From positions 34,586 through 98,585 of the forward strand of contig NZ_CP061320.1 of NCBI RefSeq assembly GCF_018688495.1: a DNA stretch of 64,000 nucleotides, read 5' to 3'. The position numbers and the translations under genes were made by a program. This document shows positions 20,927 to 31,404 of this stretch, one piece after another. Below the pieces are notes generated by a model. That model had not been told where the DNA came from, made no database searches, and saw only the letters and a program-made list of their open reading frames with translations. The DNA comes from Polynucleobacter sp. Adler-ghost. Its GTDB lineage: Bacteria; Pseudomonadota; Gammaproteobacteria; Burkholderiales; Burkholderiaceae. How positions within the stretch are numbered: the first letter of the stretch is position 1; every line of letters begins with the position of its first letter.

Positions 20927-21237
20927 GCCAAGTCCGTAAAAACGATCACAGCTTGATGAAGGTTCTACTTGGACCAGTTATCTCTGAAAAAGCCACTATG
21001 GTTGCAGAGAAAAACGAACAAGTAGTATTTCAAGTTACACGCGACGCTAATAAGAGCGATGTGAAACAGGCCGTTGAATTGCTCTTCAAAGTGCAAGTTG
21101 ACTCTGTTCAAATCGTGAATCAAAAAGGTAAGCCAAAGCGCTATGGCCGTTTTGAAGGTCGTCGTGACCACACTAAGAAGGCCTACGTAAGCTTGAAGCC
21201 AGGTCAAGAAATTAACTTTGAAGCGGAGGCGAATTAA
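20923..21237 (+). CDS. rplW: 50S ribosomal protein L23
   Basis: L23 lies at the tunnel exit and docks trigger factor and SRP. The 104-residue protein has the conserved [12 protein letters not shown] start region and ends in [12 protein letters not shown]. It overlaps rplD by 4 bases, and rplB starts 2 bases after its stop. Confidence 0.97.
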   Translation: MSQVRKNDHSLMKVLLGPVISEKATMVAEKNEQVVFQVTRDANKSDVKQAVELLFKVQVDSVQIVNQKGKPKRYGRFEGRRDHTKKAYVSLKPGQEINFEAEAN

Positions 21238-21239
21238 TC

Positions 21240-22070
21240 ATGCCTTTGATGAAGACAAAACCGACCTCACCAGGTCGTCGCTCAATGGTCAAGGTGGTAA
21301 ATCCTGACCTGCATAAAGGTAAACCTTTTGCAGCGTTGGTAGAGCCACAGTTCCAAAAAGCAGGTCGTAATAATAATGGTCACATCACTACCCGTCATAA
21401 AGGTGGTGGTCATAAGCATCACTATCGTGTTGTTGATTTCAAACGCAACGACAAAGATGGTATTCCAGCAAAAGTTGAACGCTTAGAATACGATCCAAAC
21501 CGCAGTGCAAATATTGCATTAATCGTGTTTGCTGATGGTGAGCGTCGCTATATTCTTGCTGCAAAAGGCATGACTGTTGGTCAGGCATTGATGAGTGGCT
21601 CAGAAGCCCCGATCAAGTCTGGTAACAACTTGCCAATTCGCAACATTCCAGTTGGTAGCACGATTCACTGTGTAGAGATGTTGCCAGGCAAGGGCGCTCA
21701 AATCGCCCGTTCCGCTGGTGGTTCTGCAGTGTTATTGGCTCGTGAAGGTGTATACGCTCAGGTGCGCTTGCGCTCTGGTGAAGTACGTCGTATTTTGATC
21801 GATTGCCGTGCCACTATTGGTGAAGTTGGTAATGAAGAGCACAGCTTGCGCGTTATCGGTAAAGCTGGTGCAAATCGCTGGCGTGGTATTCGCCCAACCG
21901 TTCGCGGTGTGGCAATGAACCCAGTAGATCACCCACACGGTGGTGGTGAAGGTAGAACTGGCGAAGGCCGTGTACCTGTATCCCCATGGGGCACACCAAC
22001 CAAAGGTTATCGTACACGTCGCAATAAGCGTACAACTTCGATGATCGTTCAACGTCGTCAAAAACGTTAA
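21240..22070 (+). CDS. rplB: 50S ribosomal protein L2
   Basis: L2 binds near the peptidyl transferase centre and is needed for subunit joining. The 276-residue protein has the conserved [11 protein letters not shown] region (about 54-64) and the essential C-terminal block [13 protein letters not shown], which contains the functional histidine. It is tightly coupled to rplW. Confidence 0.98.
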   Translation: MPLMKTKPTSPGRRSMVKVVNPDLHKGKPFAALVEPQFQKAGRNNNGHITTRHKGGGHKHHYRVVDFKRNDKDGIPAKVERLEYDPNRSANIALIVFADGERRYILAAKGMTVGQALMSGSEAPIKSGNNLPIRNIPVGSTIHCVEMLPGKGAQIARSAGGSAVLLAREGVYAQVRLRSGEVRRILIDCRATIGEVGNEEHSLRVIGKAGANRWRGIRPTVRGVAMNPVDHPHGGGEGRTGEGRVPVSPWGTPTKGYRTRRNKRTTSMIVQRRQKR

Positions 22071-22089
22071 GCGATAAGGATAAATAGAT

Positions 22090-22368
22090 ATGACACGTTC
22101 AGCTAAAAAAGGCCCATTTTGCGAAGCCAGCTTAGTAAATAAAGTTGAAGTCGCACAAGCCAACAAAGACAAAAAGCCGATCAAAACTTGGTCACGCCGT
22201 TCAACAATCCTCCCAGACTTTATTGGTCTGACGATTGCTGTACACAACGGTCGTCAACACGTTCCGGTATATGTATCAGAAAACATGGTGGGTCATAAGT
22301 TAGGCGAATTTGCCTTGACCCGTACTTTCAAAGGTCACGCTGCTGACAAGAAAGTAACGAAGAAGTAA
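22090..22368 (+). CDS. rpsS: 30S ribosomal protein S19
   Basis: S19 pairs with S13 in the 30S head and contacts tRNA and 23S rRNA across the bridge. The 92-residue protein has the family blocks [23 protein letters not shown] and [16 protein letters not shown]. It sits between rplB and rplV as expected. Confidence 0.98.
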   Translation: MTRSAKKGPFCEASLVNKVEVAQANKDKKPIKTWSRRSTILPDFIGLTIAVHNGRQHVPVYVSENMVGHKLGEFALTRTFKGHAADKKVTKK

Positions 22369-22378
22369 GGGGATGATG

Positions 22379-22708
22379 ATGGAAGTTAAAGCTATTCACA
22401 AAGGCGCCCGCATTTCTGCGCAAAAGACACGTTTGGTTGCTGACCAAATCCGTGGTTTGCCAATTGCACGCGCATTGAACATTTTGAATTTCAGCCCCAA
22501 GAAAGCTGCCTTCATTGTGAAGAAAGTTGTTGAGTCCGCAATGGCCAACGCTGAACACAATAAGGGTGCTGATATTGATGAGCTCAAGGTTTCAACAATT
22601 ATTGTTGATAAAGGTACTTCCTTGAAGCGCTTCACAGCACGCGCTAAGGGTCGTGGCAATCAAATCGAAAAACAAACATGTCACATCACCGTGACCTTGA
22701 GTAACTAA
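22379..22708 (+). CDS. rplV: 50S ribosomal protein L22
   Basis: L22 extends a hairpin into the exit tunnel, where macrolide-resistance changes occur in other bacteria. Three ATGs in a row are possible. The third (22379) lies 6 bases after the TAAGGGG ribosome-binding site and gives [19 protein letters not shown], the usual N-terminus, so it is preferred. The length is 109 residues. Confidence 0.96.
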   Translation: MEVKAIHKGARISAQKTRLVADQIRGLPIARALNILNFSPKKAAFIVKKVVESAMANAEHNKGADIDELKVSTIIVDKGTSLKRFTARAKGRGNQIEKQTCHITVTLSN

Positions 22709-22716
22709 GGGAAGAT

Positions 22717-23538
22717 ATGGGACAAAAGATAAACCCAACCGGATTCCGACTCTCGGTAACGAAGAACTGGACATCAAAGTGGTATGCAAACAATACTGAT
22801 TTCGCAAAGATGCTCAAAGAGGACGTTGATGTCCGCATCTATCTCAAGAAGAAGTTAAAGAATGCATCCGTAAGTAAAGTCATTATCGAGCGTCCTGCAA
22901 AGAACGCACGCATCACAATTTACAGCTCACGCCCAGGTGTTGTGATCGGTAAAAAAGGTGAAGATATTGAAGTTCTCCGTCGTGAACTCCAGAAGCGTAT
23001 GGGCGTTCCAGTCCATGTGAACATCGAAGAAATTCGTAAGCCTGAAGTGGATGCTCAATTGATCGCTGACTCTATTACTCAACAGTTAGAAAAGCGCATC
23101 ATGTTCCGTCGTGCAATGAAGCGTGCAATGCAAAATGCAATGCGCCTTGGTGCACAAGGAATCAAGATCATGTCTTCTGGTCGTTTGAACGGTGCCGAAA
23201 TCGCACGTCGCGAATGGTACCGTGAAGGCCGTGTTCCACTTCATACATTGAAGGCTGATATTGATTACGCTACATCAGAAGCGGAAACAACATACGGCAT
23301 CATCGGTGTAAAAGTTTGGGTATACAAAGGCGATACATTAGGTCGCGGTGCTGATGCTCCAGCTGTAACAGCAGAGCCAGTAGCTGATGAGAAGAAGCCA
23401 CGTCGCGCACCAGCCAAAACAACCGCACGCAAACCAGCAGCTGACAGCAAGCCTTTGGTTGCTGCTAAGCCAACAGTGAAGCGTGTACCGAAAGCCGTTG
23501 AAGCCGCAAGTGCTGAAGCGCAGAAGTCAGGAGAGTAA
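22717..23538 (+). CDS. rpsC: 30S ribosomal protein S3
   Basis: S3 forms part of the mRNA entry channel and its helicase activity. The 273-residue protein has the KH domain with [17 protein letters not shown] (about 68-84) and the C-terminal S3 domain. From about residue 210 a Lys/Ala/Pro-rich tail of about 60 residues follows. It is longer than in E. coli (233 in total), but such tails are common in betaproteobacteria. rplP starts 2 bases after the stop. Confidence 0.97.
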   Translation: MGQKINPTGFRLSVTKNWTSKWYANNTDFAKMLKEDVDVRIYLKKKLKNASVSKVIIERPAKNARITIYSSRPGVVIGKKGEDIEVLRRELQKRMGVPVHVNIEEIRKPEVDAQLIADSITQQLEKRIMFRRAMKRAMQNAMRLGAQGIKIMSSGRLNGAEIARREWYREGRVPLHTLKADIDYATSEAETTYGIIGVKVWVYKGDTLGRGADAPAVTAEPVADEKKPRRAPAKTTARKPAADSKPLVAAKPTVKRVPKAVEAASAEAQKSGE

Positions 23539-23540
23539 GC

Positions 23541-23954
23541 ATGCTACAACCAAAGCGTCGTAAGTATCGCAAGGAGCAAAAGGGACGTAACACTGGCGTG
23601 GCAACACGCGGTAGTTCAGTAGCCTTTGGTGACTTTGGATTGAAAGCTATTGGCCGTGGTCGTTTGACTGCACGTCAGATTGAATCTGCACGTCGCGCAA
23701 TGACCCGTCATATTAAGCGTGGTGGTCGTATCTGGATTCGTATTTTCCCAGATAAGCCAATTTCACAAAAGCCAGCTGAAGTCCGTATGGGTAACGGTAA
23801 AGGTAATCCAGAGTACTACGTAGCAGAAATTCAACCAGGCAAGATTTTGTACGAGATGGATGGAGTGGATGAAACATTGGCGCGCGAAGCTTTCAAGCTT
23901 GCAGCTGCTAAGTTGCCATTACAAACCACTTTCGTGATTCGCCACTTAGGTTGA
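23541..23954 (+). CDS. rplP: 50S ribosomal protein L16
   Basis: L16 helps place A-site tRNA near the peptidyl transferase centre. The 137-residue protein begins [16 protein letters not shown] and contains [22 protein letters not shown], the conserved region around the hydroxylatable arginine of E. coli. rpmC starts 14 bases after its stop. Confidence 0.98.
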   Translation: MLQPKRRKYRKEQKGRNTGVATRGSSVAFGDFGLKAIGRGRLTARQIESARRAMTRHIKRGGRIWIRIFPDKPISQKPAEVRMGNGKGNPEYYVAEIQPGKILYEMDGVDETLAREAFKLAAAKLPLQTTFVIRHLG

Positions 23955-23968
23955 TCGGGATAGAAATT

Positions 23969-24163
23969 ATGAAAAAGACAGAATTAGCATCCAAAGACCT
24001 GGTTGCCTTGAACGCAGAATTAACAGAGCTCTTGAAGACAAGTTTCAAACTCCGTATGCAAAAAGGTACTCAGCAACTCACAAATACCAGCCAATTGGGT
24101 AAGACTAAACGTGAAATTGCTCGCGTTAAGACTTTTATTACCCAAAAAACTGCACAGAAATAA
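23969..24163 (+). CDS. rpmC: 50S ribosomal protein L29
   Basis: L29 is a small helical protein at the tunnel exit next to L23. The ATG at 23969 gives a 64-residue product starting [11 protein letters not shown], with GGGA 8 bases upstream. An upstream in-frame TTG that overlaps the rplP stop is less likely. The family core [20 protein letters not shown] is present. Confidence 0.95.
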   Translation: MKKTELASKDLVALNAELTELLKTSFKLRMQKGTQQLTNTSQLGKTKREIARVKTFITQKTAQK

Positions 24164-24175
24164 GGAAAAAGGGAT

Positions 24176-24445
24176 ATGACAGAATTATCTAAACCCTTGC
24201 GCCGCACCCTAGTGGGCCGTGTCGTTAGCGACAAAATGCAAAAAACTGTGACTGTGCTAGTTGAGCGCCAAGTAAAACATGCGCTTTATGGCAAATATGT
24301 TGGACAGTCCAAAAAATACCATGCGCATGACGAATCCGGTCAATACAAGATGGGTGATACCGTTGAAATTGCTGAATCTAAGCCAATTTCACGTACAAAA
24401 TCTTGGGTTGTAACCCGCTTGGTTCAGGAATCAAAGGGCATTTAA
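24176..24445 (+). CDS. rpsQ: 30S ribosomal protein S17
   Basis: S17 is a primary binder of the 16S 5' domain. The 89-residue protein has the family blocks [26 protein letters not shown] and [18 protein letters not shown]. It is the last gene of the S10 set. A terminator-like hairpin begins 10 bases after the stop. Confidence 0.98.
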   Translation: MTELSKPLRRTLVGRVVSDKMQKTVTVLVERQVKHALYGKYVGQSKKYHAHDESGQYKMGDTVEIAESKPISRTKSWVVTRLVQESKGI

Positions 24446-24455
24446 AGAAATATTG

Positions 24456-24492
24456 GGGATTTTGGCGAAATATATTGCCAAATCCCTGTTTT
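24456..24492 (+). terminator. Terminator-like hairpin after rpsQ
   Basis: GGGAT-T-TTGGC (24456-24466, one bulged T) pairs with GCCAAATCCC (24477-24486) around a 10-nt A/T loop and is followed by TGTTTT. It closes the S10 gene set. Its 3' arm contains the -35 box of the next promoter, so the two elements overlap physically. Confidence 0.7.
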
Positions 24493-24504
24493 ACGTAGTA
24501 TGAT
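24475..24504 (+). promoter_or_regulatory. Promoter of the spc operon (rplN)
   Basis: TTGCCA (24475-24480, 5/6) and TATGAT (24499-24504, 5/6) are separated by 18 bases. The -35 box lies inside the 3' arm of the preceding hairpin. Transcription would start near 24511 and leave a leader of about 120 bases before rplN. In E. coli the spc operon also begins at rplN. Confidence 0.75.
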
Positions 24505-24509
24505 AGTCG

Positions 24510-24546
24510 GCTTCTCTGGTTTTATTGAGAGAAGCAGTGTTTTTTC
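24510..24546 (+). terminator. Hairpin at the 5' end of the spc leader
   Basis: GCTTCTCT (24510-24517) pairs perfectly with AGAGAAGC (24528-24535), followed by AGTG and six T residues. It would form at the very start of the predicted rplN transcript. The T-run is 4 bases away from the stem, so it may be a weak terminator, an attenuator or an mRNA-stabilising 5' hairpin. Confidence 0.45.
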
Positions 24547-24631
24547 ATTAATTCCGGGTTTTAGCTTTCGTTAAAGCCCATAGACGGAACCAAGACTGTT
24601 TGCCTTTGGCTAACAAGTTGGGGATTAAAAA

Positions 24632-25000
24632 ATGATTCAGACCGAAAGTAGATTACAGGTCGCCGATAACACAGGCGCCAGTGAAGTTTTGTGCATCAAG
24701 GTATTGGGCGGCTCTAAGCGTCGTTATGCCAGTATCGGTGATGTCATTAAAGTGACTGTAAAGTCCGCTGCTCCACGTGGCCGTGTAAAAAAAGGTGATA
24801 TTTACAACGCCGTAGTAGTGAGAACTGCTAAGGGTGTTCGCCGTCCAGATGGATCATTGATTAAGTTCGATGGCAACGCTGCGGTATTGCTCAACGCTAA
24901 GTTAGAGCCAATTGGCACACGTATCTTTGGACCAGTAACGCGTGAGTTGCGTACTGAGAAGTTCATGAAGATCGTTTCTCTCGCCCCCGAAGTTATTTAA
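24632..25000 (+). CDS. rplN: 50S ribosomal protein L14
   Basis: L14 lies at the subunit interface and is the binding site of the silencing factor RsfS. The 122-residue protein has [19 protein letters not shown] and [13 protein letters not shown], both family signatures. It is the first gene after the spc promoter. Confidence 0.98.
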   Translation: MIQTESRLQVADNTGASEVLCIKVLGGSKRRYASIGDVIKVTVKSAAPRGRVKKGDIYNAVVVRTAKGVRRPDGSLIKFDGNAAVLLNAKLEPIGTRIFGPVTRELRTEKFMKIVSLAPEVI

Positions 25001-25009
25001 GAGGCTGAT

Positions 25010-25318
25010 ATGAAAAAGATTCGTAAAGGTGATTCAGTAGTTCTGTTGACTGGCCGCGATAAGGGCAAGCAAGGAACTGTTACTGCCGTTCTCGAGAACA
25101 AATTAGTGATCGAAGGCGTAAATATTTACAAAAAGAGCGTTAAGCCAAATCCAGCAGCCGGTGTTACTGGCGGCATGATTGACAAAACGATGCCTGTTCA
25201 CATTTCTAATGTGGCTGTGGTTGACGGTAACGGCAAACCATCACGTGTTGGTATCAAACTCGTTGATGGTAAAAAGCAGCGTTTCCTCAAAACCACTGGC
25301 GCAACTTTAAGCGCATAA
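25010..25318 (+). CDS. rplX: 50S ribosomal protein L24
   Basis: L24 is an early assembly protein of the 50S subunit. The 102-residue protein carries the KOW segment [19 protein letters not shown] at its N-terminus, followed by [11 protein letters not shown]. It lies 9 bases after rplN. Confidence 0.97.
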   Translation: MKKIRKGDSVVLLTGRDKGKQGTVTAVLENKLVIEGVNIYKKSVKPNPAAGVTGGMIDKTMPVHISNVAVVDGNGKPSRVGIKLVDGKKQRFLKTTGATLSA

Positions 25319-25334
25319 GGGGCACGGAGAAATT

Positions 25335-25877
25335 ATGAGCACACGTTTTCAAGAACACTATCAAGCTAAAGTTGTTGCTGATTTGATCGCCAAGTTTGGC
25401 TATAAGTCGGTAATGGAAGTTCCACGTATCACTAAGGTAACCCTGAACATGGGTCTTGGCGATGCAGTGAATGACAAGAAAATTATCGAAAATGCAGTTG
25501 GTGATTTGACTAAAGTTGCAGGTCAAAAACCAGTTGTGACAAAAGCGAAAAAAGCGATTGCTGGTTTCAAAATTCGTCAAGGCTACCCAATCGGTGCCAT
25601 GGTGACATTGCGTGGCGCACGCATGTACGAATTTTTAGATCGTTTCGTGACTGTTGCTTTGCCACGCGTACGTGACTTCCGCGGAATTTCCGGTAAAGCA
25701 TTTGACGGCCGTGGTAACTACAACATCGGCGTTAAAGAGCAAATCATTTTCCCAGAAATCGAATACGACAAAATTGATGCTCTCCGTGGCCTCAATATCA
25801 GTATTACGACGACCGCTAAGACTGACGAAGAAGCAAAAGCTTTGTTAGCAGCGTTCAAATTCCCTTTCCGCAATTAA
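25335..25877 (+). CDS. rplE: 50S ribosomal protein L5
   Basis: L5 binds 5S rRNA and forms an intersubunit bridge with S13. The 180-residue protein shows [34 protein letters not shown] and the C-terminal [20 protein letters not shown]. It is placed between rplX and rpsN as usual. Confidence 0.98.
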   Translation: MSTRFQEHYQAKVVADLIAKFGYKSVMEVPRITKVTLNMGLGDAVNDKKIIENAVGDLTKVAGQKPVVTKAKKAIAGFKIRQGYPIGAMVTLRGARMYEFLDRFVTVALPRVRDFRGISGKAFDGRGNYNIGVKEQIIFPEIEYDKIDALRGLNISITTTAKTDEEAKALLAAFKFPFRN

Positions 25878-25886
25878 GAGGCTAAC

Positions 25887-26192
25887 GTGGCAAAACTATC
25901 CCTAATTGAGCGCGAGAATAAGCGCGCAAAAACTGTAGAGAAGTACGCTGTAAAGCGTGCTGAACTCAAGGCAATCATTGCTGATCAATCACGCAGCGAT
26001 GAAGAGCGCTATGAGGCTCGTTTGAAGCTACAGGCACTTCCACGTAACGCAAGCCCGATTCGTCAAAGAAATCGTTGTTCATTAACCGGTCGTCCGCGCG
26101 GTGTATTTAGCAAGTTTGGTTTAGCGCGCAGCAAAATTCGTGAAATCGCCTTCCGTGGCGAAATCCCCGGTTTAACCAAGGCCAGCTGGTAA
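25887..26192 (+). CDS. rpsN: 30S ribosomal protein S14 (zinc-independent form)
   Basis: S14 helps build the 30S head. The start is GTG. The 101-residue length and a single Cys in [12 protein letters not shown], with no CxxC pairs, mark the long zinc-free form. The C-terminal [17 protein letters not shown] is typical. Confidence 0.97.
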   Translation: MAKLSLIERENKRAKTVEKYAVKRAELKAIIADQSRSDEERYEARLKLQALPRNASPIRQRNRCSLTGRPRGVFSKFGLARSKIREIAFRGEIPGLTKASW

Positions 26193-26216
26193 GCGGCGAA
26201 AGAATTAGGAGAACTC

Positions 26217-26612
26217 ATGAGTATCAGCGATCCAATCGCCGACATGTTGACAAGGATCCGCAATGCGCAAGCAGTGCAGAAACCCGTAGTCTTGATGCCG
26301 TCGTCAAAAGTTAAAGTAGCTATTGCAAAAGTCTTGCAGGATGAAGGTTATATCGATAGTTTTGAAATCAAAGGTGAAGCAGCTAAGCCAGTGCTACACA
26401 TTGAACTCAAATACTACGCAGGCCGCCCTGTTATTGAGCGTATCGACCGTGTTTCGACACCAAGTCTGCGCATCTACAAAGGCCGCCACGACATTCCTGA
26501 AGTAATGAATGGCTTAGGTATTGCAATTATTTCAACCCCACAAGGCGTAATGACAGACCGCAAAGCACGTGCAAACGGCGTTGGCGGTGAAGTTATTTGC
26601 TACGTCGCGTAA
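26217..26612 (+). CDS. rpsH: 30S ribosomal protein S8
   Basis: S8 organises the central domain of 16S rRNA. In E. coli it also represses the spc operon at the rplE start. The 131-residue protein begins [17 protein letters not shown] and ends with [12 protein letters not shown] strong AGGAG precedes the ATG. Confidence 0.98.
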   Translation: MSISDPIADMLTRIRNAQAVQKPVVLMPSSKVKVAIAKVLQDEGYIDSFEIKGEAAKPVLHIELKYYAGRPVIERIDRVSTPSLRIYKGRHDIPEVMNGLGIAIISTPQGVMTDRKARANGVGGEVICYVA

Positions 26613-26622
26613 GGAGAGAAAT

Positions 26623-27156
26623 ATGTCCCGCGTTGGTAAATCACCTATTCCAGTCCCAAAGGGCGCTGAAATCAGCATCAATGGTGCAAATATTACTGTT
26701 AAAGGCCCATTAGGCACTTTGACGCACAACTTGCATCCTTCTGTTGGTCTGAAACAAGAAGATGGCGTATTGACAGTTGTTTTAAATAACAACACACCAG
26801 AAGCTGGTGCACAGTCAGGTACGGCTCGCGCATTAGTAAACAACATGGTTGTTGGCGTAACTACTGGCTTTGAGCGCAAGCTCAGCTTGGTGGGCGTTGG
26901 TTACCGTGCTGCAGCTCAGGGCGAATCATTGAAGTTGCAGTTAGGTTTCTCACACGACATTATTTACAACCTTCCAAAGGGTGTAAAAGCTGAGACTCCA
27001 ACTCAAACTGAAATCATTATCAAAGGCTCCAACAAGCAGCAAGTTGGCCAGGTTGCTGCTGAAGTTCGCGCATACCGTTCACCAGAGCCATACAAAGGCA
27101 AAGGTGTTCGCTACGTGGATGAGGTTGTGCACCTGAAAGAAACTAAGAAGAAGTAA
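26623..27156 (+). CDS. rplF: 50S ribosomal protein L6
   Basis: L6 supports the factor-binding site near the sarcin-ricin loop. The ATG at 26623, with AAGGAG 6 bases upstream, gives [16 protein letters not shown] and a 177-residue product. An in-frame ATG at 26569 inside rpsH is rejected. The C-terminal [16 protein letters not shown] signature is present. Confidence 0.97.
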   Translation: MSRVGKSPIPVPKGAEISINGANITVKGPLGTLTHNLHPSVGLKQEDGVLTVVLNNNTPEAGAQSGTARALVNNMVVGVTTGFERKLSLVGVGYRAAAQGESLKLQLGFSHDIIYNLPKGVKAETPTQTEIIIKGSNKQQVGQVAAEVRAYRSPEPYKGKGVRYVDEVVHLKETKKK

Positions 27157-27169
27157 GCGAGATTAGAAA

Positions 27170-27523
27170 ATGAATAAAGACGAATCCAGACAAAGACGTG
27201 CTAGGCAGACTCGTATTCGCATTGCCGAAGCATTGGCAAATCGCTTAACAGTTATCCGTAGCAACACACATATTTCTGCGCAGGTTTATAGCCCATGTGG
27301 AACCAAGGTTGTAGCAGCTGCTTCAACAATGGAAAAAGATTTGCGCCAAGCGATCAAAAACGGCGGCAACGCTGAAGCGGCTAAACAAATCGGCAAGTTA
27401 GTTGCTGAGCGTGCTGTTAAGGCAGGCATTGTTGATGTTGCTTTTGATCGTTCCGGTCATCGTTACCACGGCCGTATTAAGGCCTTAGCTGAAGCTGCGC
27501 GTGAAGCCGGCCTGAAGTTCTAA
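27170..27523 (+). CDS. rplR: 50S ribosomal protein L18
   Basis: L18 binds 5S rRNA together with L5 and delivers it to the central protuberance. The 117-residue protein has the basic N-terminus [14 protein letters not shown] and the conserved [24 protein letters not shown] end. Confidence 0.98.
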   Translation: MNKDESRQRRARQTRIRIAEALANRLTVIRSNTHISAQVYSPCGTKVVAAASTMEKDLRQAIKNGGNAEAAKQIGKLVAERAVKAGIVDVAFDRSGHRYHGRIKALAEAAREAGLKF

Positions 27524-27542
27524 AAAGGTTTAGGAAAAAGAC

Positions 27543-28061
27543 ATGGCAAAAATGCAAACCAAGATGCAAAACGAAGAGCGTGATGATGGTCTTCGCGAGA
27601 AGATGATTGCTGTTAATCGTGTAACTAAAGTGGTTAAGGGTGGTCGTATTCTCGGCTTCGCTGCACTCACTGTAGTTGGCGATGGCGATGGTCGTATCGG
27701 CATGGGCAAAGGTAAATCAAAAGAAGTGCCAGTTGCTGTTCAAAAGGCAATGGACGAAGCACGTCGCAAGATGATCAAGGTTTCCTTGCGTAAAGGTACT
27801 TTGCAGCACACTGTAATTGGTAAACATGGCGCATCACGCGTGATGATTTCTCCAGCTAAAGACGGTACTGGTGTTATTGCCGGTGGCCCAATGCGCGCCA
27901 TTTTCGATGTAATGGGTGTAACTAACGTTGTTGCTAAGTCACTTGGATCAACAAACCCTTACAACATGGTTCGTGCAACGATTGATGGCTTGAGCAAGAT
28001 GAGTACTCCTTCTGAAATTGCTGCTAAGCGCGGTAAGTCAGTTGAAGAGATTCTCGGCTAA
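27543..28061 (+). CDS. rpsE: 30S ribosomal protein S5
   Basis: S5 contributes to translational accuracy and the mRNA entry path. The 172-residue protein has the dsRNA-binding-type core [19 protein letters not shown] and [16 protein letters not shown], then the second domain with [17 protein letters not shown]. Confidence 0.98.
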   Translation: MAKMQTKMQNEERDDGLREKMIAVNRVTKVVKGGRILGFAALTVVGDGDGRIGMGKGKSKEVPVAVQKAMDEARRKMIKVSLRKGTLQHTVIGKHGASRVMISPAKDGTGVIAGGPMRAIFDVMGVTNVVAKSLGSTNPYNMVRATIDGLSKMSTPSEIAAKRGKSVEEILG

Positions 28062-28084
28062 GACCAAATATTAGGAATCTATAA

Positions 28085-28273
28085 ATGACAACAACTAACT
28101 CCAAAGTCAAACTGCAATTAGTACGCAGCTTGATCGGCACACGCGAAAGCCACCGTGCAACCGTTCGCGGCTTAGGCCTGCGTCGTATCAATTCTGTTTC
28201 AGAATTGGAAGACACACCAGCTGTTCGCGGAATGATTAATAAAGTTTCTTATCTAGTTAAAGTCGTTGGCTAA
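28085..28273 (+). CDS. rpmD: 50S ribosomal protein L30
   Basis: L30 is a small 50S protein. The 62-residue product contains [20 protein letters not shown] and the [11 protein letters not shown] segment of the family. It sits between rpsE and rplO, its standard place. Confidence 0.97.
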   Translation: MTTTNSKVKLQLVRSLIGTRESHRATVRGLGLRRINSVSELEDTPAVRGMINKVSYLVKVVG

Positions 28274-28300
28274 TAACTAGCAAGTAAATAGGCGAAGAAT

Positions 28301-28741
28301 ATGCAACTCAATACACTCAAACCCGCACCGGGCTCCAATAAAAATCGTCGTCGCGTAGGTCGCGGTATCGGTTCTGGTCTTGGAAAAACAGCTGGTCGTG
28401 GTCACAAAGGTCAGAAGTCACGTTCCGGCGGATTCCACAAAGTTGGATTCGAGGGCGGCCAGATGCCAATGTATCGTCGTTTACCTAAACGTGGTTTCGT
28501 GTCCTTGACACGTCGTCACGTTGGTCAAATTACTTTGAATGACTTAGCAAAAATCAACTTGCCAGAAGTGGATTTATTAGTTTTGAGAGCCCACGGTTTT
28601 GCTGGTGAGCAGATTAATTCAGTTAAAGTTATTAAGACAGGTGAACTGTCTATTGCTGTAACCCTCAAAGGTATTACTGCAACTGCAGGTGCAAAAGCAG
28701 CTATCGAAGCAGCTGGCGGCAAATTGGTTGACTTAGTTTAA
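28301..28741 (+). CDS. rplO: 50S ribosomal protein L15
   Basis: L15 takes part in late 50S assembly. The 146-residue protein has the long basic Gly-rich N-terminus ([20 protein letters not shown]) and the C-terminal globular domain ending [10 protein letters not shown]. secY starts 17 bases downstream. Confidence 0.98.
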   Translation: MQLNTLKPAPGSNKNRRRVGRGIGSGLGKTAGRGHKGQKSRSGGFHKVGFEGGQMPMYRRLPKRGFVSLTRRHVGQITLNDLAKINLPEVDLLVLRAHGFAGEQINSVKVIKTGELSIAVTLKGITATAGAKAAIEAAGGKLVDLV

Positions 28742-28758
28742 TTAGCTTTAAGTAAACG

Positions 28759-30096
28759 ATGGCACTCGCACCTACCAACGCAGCAAATATTGCTCAATCA
28801 GGAAGCAAGTTTGGCGAATTACGCCAACGCTTGGTATTCCTGGTTTTAGCATTGCTCGTGTTCCGTTTGGGTGCGCATATCCCTGTGCCTGGTATTGATC
28901 CAGACCAATTAGCACAATTGTTCTCCGGTCAAAAAGATGGCATCTTAGGAATGTTCAACCTGTTCTCGGGTGGTGCCTTATCTCGCTTCACAGTATTTGC
29001 CTTAGGAATCATGCCGTACATTTCTGCATCGATCATTATGCAGTTGATGACTATTGTCATCCCTTCACTAGAATCTCTGAAAAAAGAAGGTCAAGCAGGA
29101 CAGCGCAAGATTACTCAGTACACCCGTTACGGCACTGTGCTCCTAGCGACATTCCAGGCTTTAGGCATCTCCGTTGCTTTGCAAGCCCAACCAGGTTTGG
29201 TTATTAACCCTGGCCTGATGTTTGAACTCAACACAGTGGTGACTTTGGTTACTGGCACTATGTTCCTCATGTGGCTTGGCGAGCAAATTACTGAGCGTGG
29301 TCTTGGTAATGGTATCTCCATCATTATTTTTGGCGGCATTGTTTCTGGCTTGCCAACTGCAATCGGTAGCTTGCTTGAATTAGTTCGCACCGGTTCCATG
29401 AATATCCTCTCTGCATTGCTTATCGTAGTGATCTGTATTGCAGTAACTTATTTTGTAGTGTTTGTAGAGCGTGGTCAGCGCCGTATCTTGGTGAACTACG
29501 CTAAGCGTCAAGTTGGCAATAAGGTGTACGGCGGTCAGTCTTCCTACTTCCCATTGAAGTTGAACATGGCTGGTGTTATCCCTCCAATTTTTGCTTCATC
29601 TATTATTCTGTTCCCTGCAACGATTGCTGGCTGGTTTACATCAGGTGAGCCAAGCAATATGTTTAGCAAGGTGATCAAAGACTTGGCAGCAACATTAGCC
29701 CCAGGTCAGCCTGTCTACACAATCTTGTATGCGGCAGCGATTATTTTCTTCTGCTTTTTCTACACAGCTTTGGTTTTCAATAGCCGTGATACAGCGGAGA
29801 ATCTAAAGAAGAGCGGTGCCTTTGTTCCAGGTATTCGTCCTGGCGATCAAACGGGTCGTTATATCGACAAGATCTTAGTACGTTTGACATTGGCCGGTGC
29901 AATTTATATGGTTTTGGTTTGTTTGTTGCCAGAATTCTTAGTGTTGAAGTACAACGTGCCATTCTATTTTGGCGGTACTTCATTGTTGATTATTGTCGTT
30001 GTTGCAATGGACTTCATGGCTCAAGTTCAGTCATTCGTAATGCAACAACAATATGGTTCTTTGATGAAAAAAGCTAACTTTAAGATGGGCGCTTAA
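28759..30096 (+). CDS. secY: Preprotein translocase subunit SecY
   Basis: SecY is the protein-conducting channel of the inner membrane. The 445-residue protein is rich in hydrophobic segments and fits the ten-helix SecY fold. It contains [15 protein letters not shown] in the second helix region, [19 protein letters not shown] and the cytoplasmic loop [19 protein letters not shown]. No strong Shine-Dalgarno precedes the ATG, so translation may depend on coupling to rplO. Confidence 0.98.
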   Translation: MALAPTNAANIAQSGSKFGELRQRLVFLVLALLVFRLGAHIPVPGIDPDQLAQLFSGQKDGILGMFNLFSGGALSRFTVFALGIMPYISASIIMQLMTIVIPSLESLKKEGQAGQRKITQYTRYGTVLLATFQALGISVALQAQPGLVINPGLMFELNTVVTLVTGTMFLMWLGEQITERGLGNGISIIIFGGIVSGLPTAIGSLLELVRTGSMNILSALLIVVICIAVTYFVVFVERGQRRILVNYAKRQVGNKVYGGQSSYFPLKLNMAGVIPPIFASSIILFPATIAGWFTSGEPSNMFSKVIKDLAATLAPGQPVYTILYAAAIIFFCFFYTALVFNSRDTAENLKKSGAFVPGIRPGDQTGRYIDKILVRLTLAGAIYMVLVCLLPEFLVLKYNVPFYFGGTSLLIIVVVAMDFMAQVQSFVMQQQYGSLMKKANFKMGA

Positions 30097-30100
30097 CTGA

Positions 30101-30319
30101 ATGTCTAAAGACGATGTAATTCAGATGGCGGGAGAAATTATTGAGAATTTGCCGAACGCAATGTTTCGCGTGAAGCTAGAGAACGGACATGTGGTTCTAG
30201 GGCACATTTCTGGAAAGATGAGGATGCATTACATCCGCATATTGCCAGGAGATAAGGTGACGGTGGAGATGACTCCTTACGACCTGACGCGCGCCAGAAT
30301 CATTTTCCGAGCAAAGTAA
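30101..30319 (+). CDS. infA: Translation initiation factor IF-1
   Basis: IF-1 occupies the A site during initiation. The 72-residue OB-fold protein contains [19 protein letters not shown] and [14 protein letters not shown], which is diagnostic. It starts 4 bases after secY and lies before rpmJ, a common order in betaproteobacteria. Confidence 0.97.
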   Translation: MSKDDVIQMAGEIIENLPNAMFRVKLENGHVVLGHISGKMRMHYIRILPGDKVTVEMTPYDLTRARIIFRAK

Positions 30320-30354
30320 AGATTAAGAAGTACATATTTTTTTAGAGGTGAGTT

Positions 30355-30471
30355 ATGAAAGTTTTAGCATCCGTTAAGTGTATTTGCAGAAATTGCAAGA
30401 TCATTAAGCGCAAACGCGTTGTTCGCGTGATCTGTTCTTCAGACGCACGTCATAAGCAGCGTCAAGGCTGA
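30355..30471 (+). CDS. rpmJ: 50S ribosomal protein L36 (zinc form)
   Basis: L36 is the smallest 50S protein. The 38-residue product starts [15 protein letters not shown] and ends KHKQRQG-like (ARHKQRQG). Cys11, Cys14, Cys27 and His33 form the zinc ribbon of the C+ type. An additional Cys9 is present. The ATG follows GAGGTGAG at a good distance. The gene lies between infA and rpsM as usual. Confidence 0.96.
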   Translation: MKVLASVKCICRNCKIIKRKRVVRVICSSDARHKQRQG

Positions 30472-30495
30472 TCTGGTTAATTAAGAGGAAATCTC

Positions 30496-30861
30496 ATGGC
30501 ACGTATCGCTGGGGTAAATATCCCAAATCATCAACATACTGTTATTGGTTTAACAGCAATTTTTGGCATTGGCACAACACGTGCTCGCAAAATTTGTGAA
30601 ACCACAGGTGTTGCTATCGACAAAAAAGTTAAAGATCTTACTGACGCTGACTTGGAAAAGTTACGTGATGAAGTAGGTAAGTTCATCACTGAAGGTGACC
30701 TTCGTCGTGAAGTAACGATGAGCATCAAACGTTTGATGGACTTAGGCTGCTATCGTGGCGTTCGTCATCGTAAGGGCTTGCCTGTTCGTGGTCAACGTAC
30801 TAAGACTAATGCGCGTACCCGCAAGGGCCCACGTAAGTCTGGCGTGCAACTCAAGAAATAA
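30496..30861 (+). CDS. rpsM: 30S ribosomal protein S13
   Basis: S13 is in the 30S head and contacts P-site tRNA and L5. The 121-residue protein begins [18 protein letters not shown] and ends with the basic [15 protein letters not shown] tail. AGAGGAAA precedes the ATG. It opens the alpha-operon gene set. Confidence 0.98.
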   Translation: MARIAGVNIPNHQHTVIGLTAIFGIGTTRARKICETTGVAIDKKVKDLTDADLEKLRDEVGKFITEGDLRREVTMSIKRLMDLGCYRGVRHRKGLPVRGQRTKTNARTRKGPRKSGVQLKK

Positions 30862-30879
30862 TCAAGAAAGTTTATTGAC

Positions 30880-31287
30880 ATGGCAAAACAACAATCCGCT
30901 TCTGCAGCTTCACAGCGCGCACGCAAGAAGGTTAAAAAGAACGTTGCTGATGGTATTGCACACGTTCACGCTTCTTTTAACAACACCATTATTACGATCA
31001 CTGATCGCCAAGGAAATGCGCTTTCATGGGCAACATCTGGTGGACAGGGCTTTAAGGGCTCACGTAAATCAACTCCTTTTGCAGCTCAGGTAGCAGCAGA
31101 GGTAGCAGGTAAAGCTGCTGTTGAGTGCGGAATCAAGAATTTAGAAGTTCAGATCAAGGGCCCAGGTCCAGGTCGTGAATCAGCAGTTCGTGCATTGAAC
31201 TCTTTGGGTATCAAGATCACTGAGATTCAAGACGTAACTCCAGTTCCACACAATGGTTGCCGCCCTCCAAAGCGTCGTCGTATCTAA
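30880..31287 (+). CDS. rpsK: 30S ribosomal protein S11
   Basis: S11 lies on the 30S platform near the E-site codon. The 135-residue protein has the conserved [34 protein letters not shown] and the C-terminal [12 protein letters not shown]. Confidence 0.98.
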   Translation: MAKQQSASAASQRARKKVKKNVADGIAHVHASFNNTIITITDRQGNALSWATSGGQGFKGSRKSTPFAAQVAAEVAGKAAVECGIKNLEVQIKGPGPGRESAVRALNSLGIKITEIQDVTPVPHNGCRPPKRRRI

Positions 31288-31404
31288 GCTTGGATGTTGG
31301 CAGTACAACAGTTTTAGTAGTTTTTATTAAAGCCCACTGTTCATCTGAATTAAAGGGTGAACTCACCGTGAGTCGTAAGACTGCGGCAAAGAAAGGAAAG
31401 CATC

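Noticed and set aside
21732..22247. A 171-codon open frame opposite rplB and rpsS
   Set aside because: It crosses two unmistakable ribosomal genes on the other strand and shows no protein-like features.
26569..26622. Upstream start for rplF inside rpsH
   Set aside because: The ATG at 26623 has AAGGAG and matches the L6 N-terminus. The extension would be read from rpsH sequence.
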